DNA of 56,220 nucleotides, from NCBI GenBank assembly GCA_902552345.1, contig CACDGO010000003.1, positions 1-56,220 on the forward strand, in the 5' to 3' direction. Source of the DNA: an uncultured Pelagibacteraceae bacterium. GTDB lineage: Bacteria > Pseudomonadota > Alphaproteobacteria > Pelagibacterales > Pelagibacteraceae. A model generated the notes under the pieces. That model made no database searches and had not been told where the DNA came from. It saw only the letters and a list, made by a program, of their open reading frames with translations. How positions within the stretch are numbered: the stretch's first letter is position 1; every line of letters starts with the position of its first letter. This document shows positions 27,949-36,999 of this stretch, in pieces. The position numbers and the translations under genes are program-made.

Positions 27949-29276
27949 TTTACAATCGATATCTTATTTTTTTTATCAATAAAAATGAGATTTTTTTGAA
28001 AAAATATAGGATACGTTTTTAATTTTGAGGGAAGTTTGATAACATCTATCATTTTTCCAGATGGGCTCAATTTCAAAACGTGAGAATTTTGCAGAAAAAT
28101 ATTAATCTTATTTTCAGCAATGACTATATTTTTTAATTCTGATTTTTTTTTCTTAATTTTAAGGAAATTTGAAATCATTTCGTCAATATTGTAAGAATAT
28201 AATATTCTTCCATTTCGTAAATTGAAGCATATAAGAAGATTGTCTTTTGAGATCAAATAAACATTATTATTATTAACTATGGGTTTAAATAAAGAGGAAA
28301 AATTGTATTTAAATTCAACAAGTCCACTCTCATTGTTCAAAACATAAGTAAATTTATTAGATGTTACAATACTATTATTCTTGTAGTTTACAATTTGATT
28401 ACTTAAAAATAAATTGCTAGGATTTAGATCATTCGATTGATTTAAATTAATAAACCATAGGATCTGCATTGATTTATTGTCTATTGCGTAAAAAGATCCG
28501 TATGTGTTAAGAAAATAAGTAAAATTCTTACTTATTGATATATTATTTTCAAATTGATTTTTGATTAATGTTTCTTCAGTTGGAATTAGTTTTAATATCT
28601 CACCACTATTTTTGTCAAAAAAATATAAAATATTGTTTTGATTAGCTGCAACTAAACGATTTTCGTATAATTTTAAATTTGATCTAAAGGGTATTTTATA
28701 GTTTTGTGCCCACAAAAGTTTATCCGATAAATAGTCAAATGCATATAAAAATCCTAGGTTATCTGAGATGTAAATAATGTTATTTTGAACAATAATGTTT
28801 AATTTTTTTGGAATATTTTTAAATTTTTCTTTATAAAAATTAAATTTATTTACGACTCTTTTTTGTTCTATAGAATAAAAAATTATATCACCTTTTATTG
28901 TACTCGCAAAAATTATGTTGTTCTCTAATAAGATATAATTTCCTATTTCATGCTTTGTAATTTTTTTACTTTTGAAAATTAATTTATTTAAATCTTCATA
29001 TTTGAAATTTATTGGATTATTTGTTTTATTGTAATAAATATCATTCCAACTATTGTTGATTTCAGCCTTTGACAAAAATATTACCTCATTCTTTTCAAAA
29101 GGTATTATTTTATTAAAACTATCGTTTTTAGAAGATAAAGTTTTAAATTCAGAGAAAGTTTTATTATTTTTATTTTTGTTTAGTGGATTATTTTCATTAT
29201 TCCAAATTCCAGTCCTGTTATCAAATGAACAGCTCAGAAATAATAATAAAAAAAAAATATTAAGAAGTAATTTCAT
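27945..29276 (-). CDS. BamB-like PQQ-repeat beta-propeller lipoprotein
   Basis: This 443-residue predicted lipoprotein has a hydrophobic leader (3-14) with a lipobox ending LFLSC, lipid-modified Cys16. The body consists of repeated beta-propeller blades with PQQ/BamB-like signatures, for example FYSIEQKRVVNKF, YAFDYLSDKLLWAQN, YFFDKNSGEILKL and CFNLRNGRILYSY. It follows a YfgM-like gene on the same strand, the same order as E. coli yfgM-bamB, which supports a role in the BAM outer-membrane assembly machine. The sequence itself is highly diverged. It is the last gene of the nine-gene leftward run and is convergent with purF. Confidence 0.8.
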   Translation of the reverse strand: MKLLLNIFFLLLFLSCSFDNRTGIWNNENNPLNKNKNNKTFSEFKTLSSKNDSFNKIIPFEKNEVIFLSKAEINNSWNDIYYNKTNNPINFKYEDLNKLIFKSKKITKHEIGNYILLENNIIFASTIKGDIIFYSIEQKRVVNKFNFYKEKFKNIPKKLNIIVQNNIIYISDNLGFLYAFDYLSDKLLWAQNYKIPFRSNLKLYENRLVAANQNNILYFFDKNSGEILKLIPTEETLIKNQFENNISISKNFTYFLNTYGSFYAIDNKSMQILWFINLNQSNDLNPSNLFLSNQIVNYKNNSIVTSNKFTYVLNNESGLVEFKYNFSSLFKPIVNNNNVYLISKDNLLICFNLRNGRILYSYNIDEMISNFLKIKKKKSELKNIVIAENKINIFLQNSHVLKLSPSGKMIDVIKLPSKLKTYPIFFQKNLIFIDKKNKISIVN

Positions 29277-29285
29277 TGATTGTAA

Positions 29286-29795
29286 TTAATTGACTAAAAT
29301 TTCTTGAGCTATGTTTTTAAGTTTTGATTCATTTAAGATTAAACTATTTAAAATTTTGTTCGCTTCAGTAAATTTAGACTTTTCGATCAGAAATAGAGCT
29401 TTTTTTAAATTTACTAAATCTTTTTTTTCTTTTGATAATTTTAAATTTTCGATAATTTTGAAATAGCTCAAAATTACTTTTTCGTTAGTTTCTAACTTTT
29501 TTTCTAAAATTATGTTCAAAGCTAAAATTGAATAAAATTCATTCTTTTCTAAGATGATTTCATTATAAATTTTTTTTGATAATTCTGTGTTATTTGAATC
29601 TAAGTTAATTCCAGCTTGAATAAATTTTTCAGAAATTAAATTATTTTTTTTTTCACTATTAATTTTGAAAAATATTGAAAATACTCCAGTAGATAATATT
29701 AAAAAAAATAATATTATCAATTTAAATTTATTTTCTTTAAAGAGAAAAAATAATTTTTCTTTAAAATCTATTTTTTTTTCAAAATTTTGATCCAT
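29286..29795 (-). CDS. YfgM-like TPR membrane-anchored protein
   Basis: This 169-residue protein has a cytoplasmic basic N-terminus, one TM helix (about 25-46, FKLIILFFLILSTGVFSIFF), and a helical periplasmic domain (50-169) with TPR-like pairs (QAGINLDSNNTELSKKIYNE, split at the repeat edge, and LFLIEKSKFTEANKILN). It resembles the YfgM / tetratricopeptide-like family that works with the SecYEG-PpiD chaperone network in E. coli. The order yfgM-like then bamB-like is conserved. The start overlaps panB by 17 bases. Function is inferred from topology and context. Confidence 0.7.
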   Translation of the reverse strand: MDQNFEKKIDFKEKLFFLFKENKFKLIILFFLILSTGVFSIFFKINSEKKNNLISEKFIQAGINLDSNNTELSKKIYNEIILEKNEFYSILALNIILEKKLETNEKVILSYFKIIENLKLSKEKKDLVNLKKALFLIEKSKFTEANKILNSLILNESKLKNIAQEILVN

Positions 29796-30567
29796 TTAAA
29801 AAATTTTTCTTTTTTGGAAATTTTTTTATTTTTACATCTCTAGTATATTTTTTTACAGCTTTTTCAATTATTCTATTTAATGAAGCATATTTTTTTACGA
29901 ATTTGGGGTAAAAACCGCTTAATCCTAACATATCATCTGTAACCAGTATTTGGCCATCGCAATTATTCGATGACCCTATTCCAATTGTAGGTATTTTTAA
30001 TTTGTTGGTTATCAATTTTGAAGTTTGTGGAACAATACATTCTAGAACAATAGAAAACGCTCCAGCTTTTTCAATCGCAAGTGCCTCCTCTAGAAGTTTT
30101 TTTCTTTTATTTTTTGTTCCACCTTGAATTTTAAATTTTTTTTTAAATTGTGGCGTGTATCCTATATGACCCATTACTGGGATTTTTGCCTTCACTAATG
30201 TATTAATAATCTTAAAATTTTTATTGTTACTCTCTATTTTAATTGCATCACATCCAGTAATTTTAATTAACAATTTAGCATTTTTTTTTGCAAGATTTTC
30301 ATTCGTGTATGTTCCTTTTGGCATGTCAACTACAAGTAATGATTTATTTATTCCTTTTTTTACACTTAAAGTATGCTGGATTATATTTTGTAAGGTAATT
30401 TTGTGGGTATTATCTAATCCGTACAAAACATTTGCCATTGAGTCTCCAACTAAAATGATATCACAGTATTTATCTAAGATTTTTGCAACACTTTTTGAGT
30501 AAGCAGTCAAACTTACAATTGGTGACTTATTTTTTTTTTTTAAAATATTTAAAATTTTTTTATTCAT
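29779..30567 (-). CDS. panB: 3-methyl-2-oxobutanoate hydroxymethyltransferase
   Basis: PanB makes ketopantoate from alpha-ketoisovalerate and methylene-THF in pantothenate synthesis. The 262-residue TIM-barrel protein has the metal and substrate motifs PIVSLTAYSKSVAKIL, DIILVGDSMANVLYG, LLVVDMPKGTYTN, DAIKIES, PVMGHIGYTPQ, the catalytic Glu stretch AFSIVLECIVPQ, and IPTIGIGSSNNCDGQILVTD. It lies 3 bases after guaA. No other pan gene is in the window, so the completeness of the pathway cannot be judged here. Confidence 0.96.
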   Translation of the reverse strand: MNKKILNILKKKNKSPIVSLTAYSKSVAKILDKYCDIILVGDSMANVLYGLDNTHKITLQNIIQHTLSVKKGINKSLLVVDMPKGTYTNENLAKKNAKLLIKITGCDAIKIESNNKNFKIINTLVKAKIPVMGHIGYTPQFKKKFKIQGGTKNKRKKLLEEALAIEKAGAFSIVLECIVPQTSKLITNKLKIPTIGIGSSNNCDGQILVTDDMLGLSGFYPKFVKKYASLNRIIEKAVKKYTRDVKIKKFPKKKNFLNGSKF

Positions 30568-30570
30568 TTT

Positions 30571-32130
30571 TTATTCTAGTTCAATAGTGCTAGGTGGTTT
30601 TGAGCTTATATCATATAATACTCTGTTTATACCTTTAACATTATTTACAATTTTATTAGAGATTTTATCTAAAAACGTTTTTGGAAAATTAAAATAATCT
30701 GCTGTCATACCGTCTTCAGAGGTAACAGCTCTCAATAAACATGTATATTCATAAGTTCGTGAGTCACCCATTACTCCGACCGTTTTTATTGGAAGTAATG
30801 CGGCATAAGCCTGCCAAATTTTTTTATAAAGTCCACTGTTTTTTAATTCATTTATATAAATATAATCAGCTTCTTGAAGGATTTTTATTTTTTCAGATGT
30901 AATATTTCCAATTATTCTAATTCCTAAACCTGGCCCCGGAAAAGGGTGTTTGTAAGAAATGTTTCTGGTTAGGCCGAGTGAATTACCTAGTACTCTAACC
31001 TCGTCTTTAAAGAATTCCTTTAAAGGCTCTACTAATTTCAAGTTCATTTTTTTTGGGAGCCCTCCTACATTATGGTGTGATTTAATCTTAGATGTTTTAC
31101 TTCCAGTAGAAGATCTGCTTTCAATAATATCTGGATAAAGAGTCCCCTGTGCTAAAAATTTTATATTTTTTATTTTCTTAGACTCTCTTTCAAAAATTTT
31201 TATAAATAAAGCACCAATAATTTTTCTTTTTTTTTCAGGGTTTGAAATATTTTTCAATTTTCTTAAAAAAAGATGTGAAGCATTTATTAATTTTATATTG
31301 AAATTGTATTTATTTTTGAAAATCTTAAAAGTGTATTTAAACTCATCTTTTCTCATAAGACCTGTATCAACCATTATACATATTAAATTTTTTTTAATTG
31401 CCTTGTGAATAAGTAGGGCTGCAACGCTACTATCTACACCACCAGATAAAGCGCAGATAACTTTATGATTTCCTACTTTTTGTTTTATATCTTGAATAAG
31501 TCTTATTTTTTGAGAGGAAACATTCCATTTTTTCTTTATTTTACAAATTAAAAATAAGAAATTTTTAAAAATCAATTTTCCATTTTCTGTATGAGTTACT
31601 TCTGGATGAAATTGAACTCCGTATATATTTTCTTTGCGATTTTCAATTATTGTCAATTTTGAACTTTGCGTATACGCAATAGCTCTAAAGTTTTTTGGTA
31701 ACTTAACTACTGCATCTTCATGGCTCATCCAAACATTTTTTTTTGAATTAAAAAAATTTTTTGTTAGAAGTGAATTATTTTTTTTTATAATGATTGCTCT
31801 TCCAAATTCTCTTCTTTTTTTTGATGATCTAATTTTTCCTCCATAAATTTTTGCTATAAGTTGATGACCATAGCAAATACCTAGAATTGGTATTTTTTTT
31901 GAAAAAATATTTTTTGGAACGCTTTGATGTTTATCTTTAGTGACTGTAGAAGGTCCTCCAGAAAGAATAATTCCTTTGACTTTTTCAAAGTTTCTAAATT
32001 GCTTGATATCTTTTGGAGTAATTATTTCTGAATATACTCCTAAATCTCTTACACGCCTAGCAATCAGTTTTGTTACTTGAGAACCAAAATCTATAATAAG
32101 TATTTTTTCCTTAATATTTTGAAATTGCAT
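30571..32130 (-). CDS. guaA: GMP synthase (glutamine-hydrolysing)
   Basis: GuaA aminates XMP to GMP. The 519-residue protein has an N-terminal class I glutamine amidotransferase domain (1-195), with nucleophile Cys in [12 protein letters not shown] and the His-Glu pair in [13 protein letters not shown]. The ATP-pyrophosphatase domain follows, with P-loop [14 protein letters not shown] (about 228). The C-terminal dimerisation domain ends with PPSTIELE, the usual GuaA terminus. It follows a small TPR gene and guaB on the same strand, so the two GMP-forming enzymes share a transcript. Confidence 0.97.
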   Translation of the reverse strand: MQFQNIKEKILIIDFGSQVTKLIARRVRDLGVYSEIITPKDIKQFRNFEKVKGIILSGGPSTVTKDKHQSVPKNIFSKKIPILGICYGHQLIAKIYGGKIRSSKKRREFGRAIIIKKNNSLLTKNFFNSKKNVWMSHEDAVVKLPKNFRAIAYTQSSKLTIIENRKENIYGVQFHPEVTHTENGKLIFKNFLFLICKIKKKWNVSSQKIRLIQDIKQKVGNHKVICALSGGVDSSVAALLIHKAIKKNLICIMVDTGLMRKDEFKYTFKIFKNKYNFNIKLINASHLFLRKLKNISNPEKKRKIIGALFIKIFERESKKIKNIKFLAQGTLYPDIIESRSSTGSKTSKIKSHHNVGGLPKKMNLKLVEPLKEFFKDEVRVLGNSLGLTRNISYKHPFPGPGLGIRIIGNITSEKIKILQEADYIYINELKNSGLYKKIWQAYAALLPIKTVGVMGDSRTYEYTCLLRAVTSEDGMTADYFNFPKTFLDKISNKIVNNVKGINRVLYDISSKPPSTIELE

Positions 32131-32550
32131 TTATTTTTTTGATAAATTTTCAATTTCTATTTTTAATTTTTGACTTCGACTACAGAATTTATTGCAAAAA
32201 CTTATAAGTTTATTATTTAGCTCTTTGCTTTTACTGTAGTCTGATGCTTCTAATTTAAGTTTCGCTAGGCTATAAATCGCTTCTTCATTTTTAGGATTGA
32301 GTAAAATAACTGTATTCAGATTTTGTTCTTGAAGCTTTATTTTTTTTAGATTTTTAAAAATTTTAGATAAATAAAGATACGACAATTCTCTTTTTGGATT
32401 ATATACTATATCCTGTTCAAATTTAAATTTTGCCTCACTAAATTTCTTATTTTCATATAAGTTAAGTGCTTCTTGAAAATATTGGGTATTTGCAAATAAA
32501 AAATTCGGAGCAATTATTATAAATATAATTAAAAAGATTCTAAAAGTCAT
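32131..32550 (-). CDS. small exported TPR-like protein
   Basis: This 139-residue protein has a signal peptide (about 1-20, cleavage near LFANTQ) and then three TPR-like helical pairs. These are FQEALNLYENKKFSEAKFKF, LSYLYLSKIFKNLKKIKLQE and EAIYSLAKLKLEASDYSKSK. It is probably periplasmic. The gene overlaps guaB by ATGA and abuts guaA, so it is translated with both, although there is no obvious functional link to purine synthesis. I do not recognise a named family. A general protein-protein interaction role is the most that can be said. Confidence 0.75.
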   Translation of the reverse strand: MTFRIFLIIFIIIAPNFLFANTQYFQEALNLYENKKFSEAKFKFEQDIVYNPKRELSYLYLSKIFKNLKKIKLQEQNLNTVILLNPKNEEAIYSLAKLKLEASDYSKSKELNNKLISFCNKFCSRSQKLKIEIENLSKK

Positions 32551-33626
32551 AATTTATAATTAATTGTTTTTTGTGTCATTTCTACACTATGTACCATGCT
32601 TTCATAGAAACCGGCTTTTGTAATTTTTACAAATTTTGCATTTTTTGATATTTGAGATAAGTTTTTAGCACCAATATAGCCCATAGAGGATCTCAATCCT
32701 CCTTTTAACTGGTAAATAATTTTTGATACGTTTCCTTTATATTCTACCCTGCCCTCTACACCTTCTGGAACAAATTTTGATTTATTTTTATAATTTTTTT
32801 GAAAATATCTATTAGCAGATCCTGCTGACATAGCTCCAATGGACCCCATGCCTCTATATTTTTTATAGATTTTACCCTTTAAGTTAAATTTTTTTCCTGG
32901 ACTTTCTTCTGTTCCCGCAAAAATAGAACCCATCATTATCACATCAGCTCCAGCTGCGATAGCTTTTGCTATATCTCCTGAAAATTTAATTCCTCCATCA
33001 GAAATGATTTTCACATTTTTTTTCTTAAGTGCATTTTTAACTGACATAATTGCTGATATCTGCGGCACACCTATTCCTGCTACCATTCTTGTCGTGCAAA
33101 TTGACCCTGGTCCAATACCTACTTTAATTATATCAGCTCCAGAATTATATAACATTTTTGCAGCCTCGCCTGTTGCTATATTACCCACACAAATTGGTAC
33201 GTTCTTATTATTTTTTTTTAGTTTTGATAATATTTGTAATACTTTTTTGCTATGACCATGAGCTGTATCTACTACAATTAAGTCACAACCATAATCAATT
33301 AAATTTTTTGCTCTGTTTATATCTTCATCACTTGTTCCAACTGCAGCCCCAACCATTAATTTTTTCTTTTTTACTTTATTAATTTCTTTTACTTGATTTT
33401 TAATATTCAAATTTCTGTGAATTACACCAATGCCTCCTTCTTTCGCTAGCGCAATAGCCATTTTAGACTCAGTAACTGTATCCATGGCTGAAGACATAAA
33501 AGGAGATTTAAGTGTAATTTTTGAGGTTAATTTTAATGTTATGTCAGTCTCTGATGGCAATACACTTGAATATTGGGGAAGAAGTAACACATCATCAAAG
33601 GTTAAAGACTCTCTTATTGTACCCAT
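32547..33626 (-). CDS. guaB: IMP dehydrogenase lacking the CBS module
   Basis: GuaB oxidises IMP to XMP, the first committed GMP step. The catalytic barrel is complete: SLTFDDVLLLPQYSSVLP at the start, GIGVIHRNL, KVGIGPGSICTTR with catalytic Cys177, the DGGIKFSGD phosphate loop, GMGSIGAM and the flap GSANRYFQ. At 359 residues it is about 130 shorter than usual (about 485-490). After NQVKEINKVKK (78-88) it goes straight to LMVGAAVGTSDED, exactly where the tandem CBS (Bateman) domain is normally inserted. It should be catalytically competent without nucleotide regulation through CBS. It overlaps the TPR gene by ATGA. Confidence 0.95.
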   Translation of the reverse strand: MGTIRESLTFDDVLLLPQYSSVLPSETDITLKLTSKITLKSPFMSSAMDTVTESKMAIALAKEGGIGVIHRNLNIKNQVKEINKVKKKKLMVGAAVGTSDEDINRAKNLIDYGCDLIVVDTAHGHSKKVLQILSKLKKNNKNVPICVGNIATGEAAKMLYNSGADIIKVGIGPGSICTTRMVAGIGVPQISAIMSVKNALKKKNVKIISDGGIKFSGDIAKAIAAGADVIMMGSIFAGTEESPGKKFNLKGKIYKKYRGMGSIGAMSAGSANRYFQKNYKNKSKFVPEGVEGRVEYKGNVSKIIYQLKGGLRSSMGYIGAKNLSQISKNAKFVKITKAGFYESMVHSVEMTQKTINYKL

Positions 33627-33652
33627 AAATACTTATATACAATTTTTGAAAA

Positions 33653-34279
33653 TTATAAAGTCTTTAAAATTTTGCAATGTAAATAAGTCTCTTTTGACTC
33701 ATCTCTACTTGACTTTGGTTTAAAAAAATTCACATCTTTGAATAAAGACTTAGCTAGTTTCTTAACTTCAATAAAGTCCTCTCCCATAAATAACTTGGAT
33801 ACAAATACTCCATTTGATTTGAGTATTTTTGAAGAAAATTCAAGAATTTCTAAACATAGTTGATTAGTCCTCATAGAGTCTAAAGACTTATTTCCCGTTG
33901 TATCAGCGGCCATATCAGAAATGATAACATCTAATTTTCCATCAAAAAATTTTTGGATATTAGCCTTAGTAGTATCATCAAAAATATCGCTCTTGAAAAA
34001 GGAAACATTTTTAATAGGTTTCATTGGTTTGATATCGATTGATAGTATTTTTCCAGAAGTTATGACTTTGCTTACAACTTGTGACCATCCTCCAGGACAT
34101 GATCCCAGATCTAGGAGATAAGAATTTTTTTTAATAAATTTAAATTTTTCATTTAATTCTATAAGTTTAAATGAAGCTCTTGATCTATACCCCAAAATTT
34201 TTGATTTTTTAAAATATTGATCTCTGTGTTGTTTTATTTTCCAAGAATTGCTTTTCTTAACACGTATTGATTTTTTCAT
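33653..34279 (-). CDS. rlmE: 23S rRNA (uridine2552-2'-O)-methyltransferase
   Basis: RlmE (FtsJ/RrmJ) methylates the 2'-O of U2552 in the 23S A-loop late in 50S assembly. The 208-residue protein has the conserved SRASFKLIELNEKF (catalytic Lys), the SAM-binding LLDLGSCPGGWSQV, the DIKPM acidic motif, and VIISDMAADTTGN with the catalytic Asp. The basic N-terminus contributes rRNA binding. It overlaps the pssA stop by one base (TAATG) and precedes guaB by 26 bases. Confidence 0.95.
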   Translation of the reverse strand: MKKSIRVKKSNSWKIKQHRDQYFKKSKILGYRSRASFKLIELNEKFKFIKKNSYLLDLGSCPGGWSQVVSKVITSGKILSIDIKPMKPIKNVSFFKSDIFDDTTKANIQKFFDGKLDVIISDMAADTTGNKSLDSMRTNQLCLEILEFSSKILKSNGVFVSKLFMGEDFIEVKKLAKSLFKDVNFFKPKSSRDESKETYLHCKILKTL

Positions 34280-35070
34280 TATAAAATATCTTCGTGGTCC
34301 TCATCAGATATTTTAAGCGAATATTTCTTTTGTTGTTTTTTAAATAAGAAAATACTAATTGGAATAGATAAAAGATAGAAAAAACCAAAAAAGAGTAAAG
34401 CAGTAAAAGTATAAAATAACAAAGCTATAAAAATTATTCCCATAGATAAAAGTAAAAAAATTGTAGCTTTAGATGAAATTGATATCTTTTTTAGTGAGAG
34501 GGTTGGTATCTTGCTAACTAATAGTAAAGCAATTAAAATTGTAAAATAAGGTGTGACATTTTTTAGATCGAGGTTAAAGTTTAGATCGCTTAGTTCATAA
34601 ATTAGAGGAAACAAAATTAATAAACCCCCTGCTGGAGAAGGAACTCCTTCAAAAAAATTATTTTTCCATCCTTCTTGATTATCAATTTTAGTTAAATTAA
34701 ATCTGGCTAATCTTAAAACACAACAAACAGAATAAATTAATGTAATTGCCCATCCAAGTTTTCCATAATTGTTAAGATCCCAAAAGTATAAAATAAAAAC
34801 TGGAGCAATCCCAAAACTTACAAAGTCTGTTAAAGAATCTAATTCTTTTCCAAAGTCGGATGTGCCTTTAATTAACCTAGCGATTCTTCCATCTAAAGCA
34901 TCTAAAATTGCAGCAAACAAAATTAAAATTACTGCAAGACTGAAGTTTCCGTCAATCGAAAATTTTATAGAACTTATTCCAAGGCAAACTCCACCTAAGG
35001 TAAGAATATTCGGTAAGAGATATCTTGTTTTTTTTGATGATACTAATTTAAATTTTTTATTTTGTTCCAT
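34279..35070 (-). CDS. pssA: CDP-diacylglycerol-serine O-phosphatidyltransferase
   Basis: PssA is a membrane-bound CDP-alcohol phosphatidyltransferase that makes phosphatidylserine. The 263-residue protein (ATG at 35070) carries the family active site DALDGRIARLIKGTSDFGKELDSLTD, read across about residues 61-86 as D-G-x2-A-R...G-x3-D-x3-D. About seven TM helices are spread over residues 20-245. The start shares one base with the psd stop (TGATG). With psd upstream, the pair makes phosphatidylethanolamine from CDP-diacylglycerol and serine. Confidence 0.95.
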   Translation of the reverse strand: MEQNKKFKLVSSKKTRYLLPNILTLGGVCLGISSIKFSIDGNFSLAVILILFAAILDALDGRIARLIKGTSDFGKELDSLTDFVSFGIAPVFILYFWDLNNYGKLGWAITLIYSVCCVLRLARFNLTKIDNQEGWKNNFFEGVPSPAGGLLILFPLIYELSDLNFNLDLKNVTPYFTILIALLLVSKIPTLSLKKISISSKATIFLLLSMGIIFIALLFYTFTALLFFGFFYLLSIPISIFLFKKQQKKYSLKISDEDHEDIL

Positions 35071-35720
35071 CAATCTGAGGCTATCAAACTTTCACCGGCG
35101 ACTACGTTCTGTCCTAGTTTAGCTAAAACTTTTTTATTTTTAAAATACATATCTATCCTACTTCCAAATCTTATCATACCAACTCTATTTCCTTGTTTTA
35201 ATTCTTGTCCCTGTTCTACTTCACAGACTATTCTTCTTGCAATCAGTCCTGCGATCTGAACTATTATTATTTCTTCATCTCCGCTAGCTGATTTTATCTT
35301 AAAATAATTTCTTTCATTTTCTTCGCTAGCTTTATCTAAAGATGCATTCAAAAATTTACCTGGTTTATAATAAATTTCCTCTACTTTGCCTGATGTTGGA
35401 ATTCTATTAACATGACAATTAAAAACGTTCATAAAAATACTTACCCTTGTATAAGTTGTATTTTCTAATCTGAGTTCTTCAGGTCCAGATCTTTCAGATA
35501 TATCTGTAATTAAGCCGTCTGCTGGACTTACTAAAAATTTATCATCATTAATTGAATATCGCTCAGGATCACGAAAAAAATAGTAGACCCACACTGTTAT
35601 TAAAATAAAAATAAAACCTAAAAACTTGGAAAAAAACAGAATAATGAACGTAGCTAAAATTGAAATAGCTAAGAATTTATAACCTTCTTTGTGTATTTTT
35701 GGAAAAATTGTATTAAACAT
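35070..35720 (-). CDS. psd: phosphatidylserine decarboxylase proenzyme
   Basis: Psd converts phosphatidylserine to phosphatidylethanolamine using a pyruvoyl group made by self-cleavage. The 216-residue protein is of the short (Psd-A-like) type. It has two hydrophobic segments (about 15-32, 34-48), the VSPADGLITDI motif, FMNVFNCHVNRIP with the catalytic His, and the processing site RFGSR with cleavage predicted between Gly186 and Ser187. It is the first gene of the nine-gene leftward run and is divergent from icd across 64 bases. Confidence 0.95.
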   Translation of the reverse strand: MFNTIFPKIHKEGYKFLAISILATFIILFFSKFLGFIFILITVWVYYFFRDPERYSINDDKFLVSPADGLITDISERSGPEELRLENTTYTRVSIFMNVFNCHVNRIPTSGKVEEIYYKPGKFLNASLDKASEENERNYFKIKSASGDEEIIIVQIAGLIARRIVCEVEQGQELKQGNRVGMIRFGSRIDMYFKNKKVLAKLGQNVVAGESLIASD

Positions 35721-35730
35721 AATTTTAAGT

Positions 35731-35758
35731 TTGCTAAATTTTTCTTAATATGTATAAA
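35731..35758 (+). promoter_or_regulatory. putative sigma70 promoter of icd
   Basis: TTGCTA (35731-35736) and TATAAA (35753-35758) are 16 bases apart, with a TG directly before the -10 hexamer. They lie in the 64-base gap between divergent psd and icd and would give a leader of about 20 bases. The match is four of six at -35 and five of six at -10. Confidence 0.4.
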
Positions 35759-35784
35759 AAATAGAGTTTATCAATCAATATTTT

Positions 35785-36999
35785 ATGCCAAAAATTAAAG
35801 TTAAAAATCCAATAGTTGAACTAGATGGAGATGAAATGACCAGAATTATATGGTCGTTTATAAAAGATAAGCTAATTAAGCCTTATATTGATGTTGACCT
35901 AAAGTACTACGATCTAGGAATGGAAAGTAGAGATAAGACTGAGGATCAAATTACAGTGGATGCGGCAAATGCGATCAAAAAATATAGTGTTGGAGTAAAA
36001 TGTGCAACTATAACACCTGATGAAGCTCGCGTAGAAGAATTTAAGCTTAAAAAGATGTGGAGATCGCCAAATGGAACAATAAGAAATATTTTAGGTGGAA
36101 CAGTTTTTAGAGAACCGATTATTTGCAAAAATGTTCCAAAACTAGTTCCCAGTTGGACTCAACCAATTGTGATTGGAAGACATGCTTTTGGAGATCAGTA
36201 TAGAGCTACAGACTTTTTAATCCCAGGTGAAGGTAATCTTGAGGTAAAATGGACTTCTAAGGATGGAAAAAATAAAAAAGAGTTCAAGGTTTTTGACTTT
36301 CCAGGATCGGGCACTGCTTTAACAATGTACAATTTAGATGACTCGATTAAGAATTTTGCCAGAGCTTGTATGAATTACGGATTAGGACGAAAATGGCCAG
36401 TATATTTATCAACGAAAAATACAATTTTAAAAGCATACGATGGGAGATTTAAAGATTTATTTCAAGAAGTTTTCAATAAAGAATTCTCTGATAAATTTAA
36501 AAAAGCTAATATAACTTATGAACATAGACTAATAGATGATATGGTTGCTTGTGCAATGAAATGGAATGGTGGATACGTTTGGGCATGCAAAAATTACGAT
36601 GGTGATGTTCAATCTGATACTGTAGCACAAGGGTTCGGTTCCTTAGGATTAATGACAAGTGTTTTAATGTCTCCAGACGGCAAAACTGTTGAATCTGAAG
36701 CTGCTCATGGAACTGTGACTAGACACTATAGGATGCACCAACAAGGAAAAGAAACTTCTACTAATCCTATTGCATCGATATTTGCCTGGACAAGAGGTTT
36801 AGCTCATAGAGGAAAATTAGATGGAAATGATAGTTTGGTAAAATTTTCTAATAGTCTTGAAGAGGTATGTATTAAAACCGTTGAAAGCGGCCTAATGACG
36901 AAAGATTTAGCAATTTTGATTGATAAATCAACCAAATTTCTTTCTACAAATCAATTTTTAGAAGCCATTAATGGAAATTTAAGGAAAAAACTCAACTAA
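35785..36999 (+). CDS. icd: NADP-dependent isocitrate dehydrogenase
   Basis: This enzyme oxidatively decarboxylates isocitrate to 2-oxoglutarate in the TCA cycle and supplies NADPH. The 404-residue protein belongs to the homodimeric type II group shared with eukaryotes and alphaproteobacteria. Evidence is [19 protein letters not shown], the substrate loop [19 protein letters not shown], the metal-binding [12 protein letters not shown] and [19 protein letters not shown], and the cofactor region [12 protein letters not shown]. It is monocistronic by position, and its end overlaps the convergent alaS stop by 8 bases. Confidence 0.97.
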   Translation: MPKIKVKNPIVELDGDEMTRIIWSFIKDKLIKPYIDVDLKYYDLGMESRDKTEDQITVDAANAIKKYSVGVKCATITPDEARVEEFKLKKMWRSPNGTIRNILGGTVFREPIICKNVPKLVPSWTQPIVIGRHAFGDQYRATDFLIPGEGNLEVKWTSKDGKNKKEFKVFDFPGSGTALTMYNLDDSIKNFARACMNYGLGRKWPVYLSTKNTILKAYDGRFKDLFQEVFNKEFSDKFKKANITYEHRLIDDMVACAMKWNGGYVWACKNYDGDVQSDTVAQGFGSLGLMTSVLMSPDGKTVESEAAHGTVTRHYRMHQQGKETSTNPIASIFAWTRGLAHRGKLDGNDSLVKFSNSLEEVCIKTVESGLMTKDLAILIDKSTKFLSTNQFLEAINGNLRKKLN

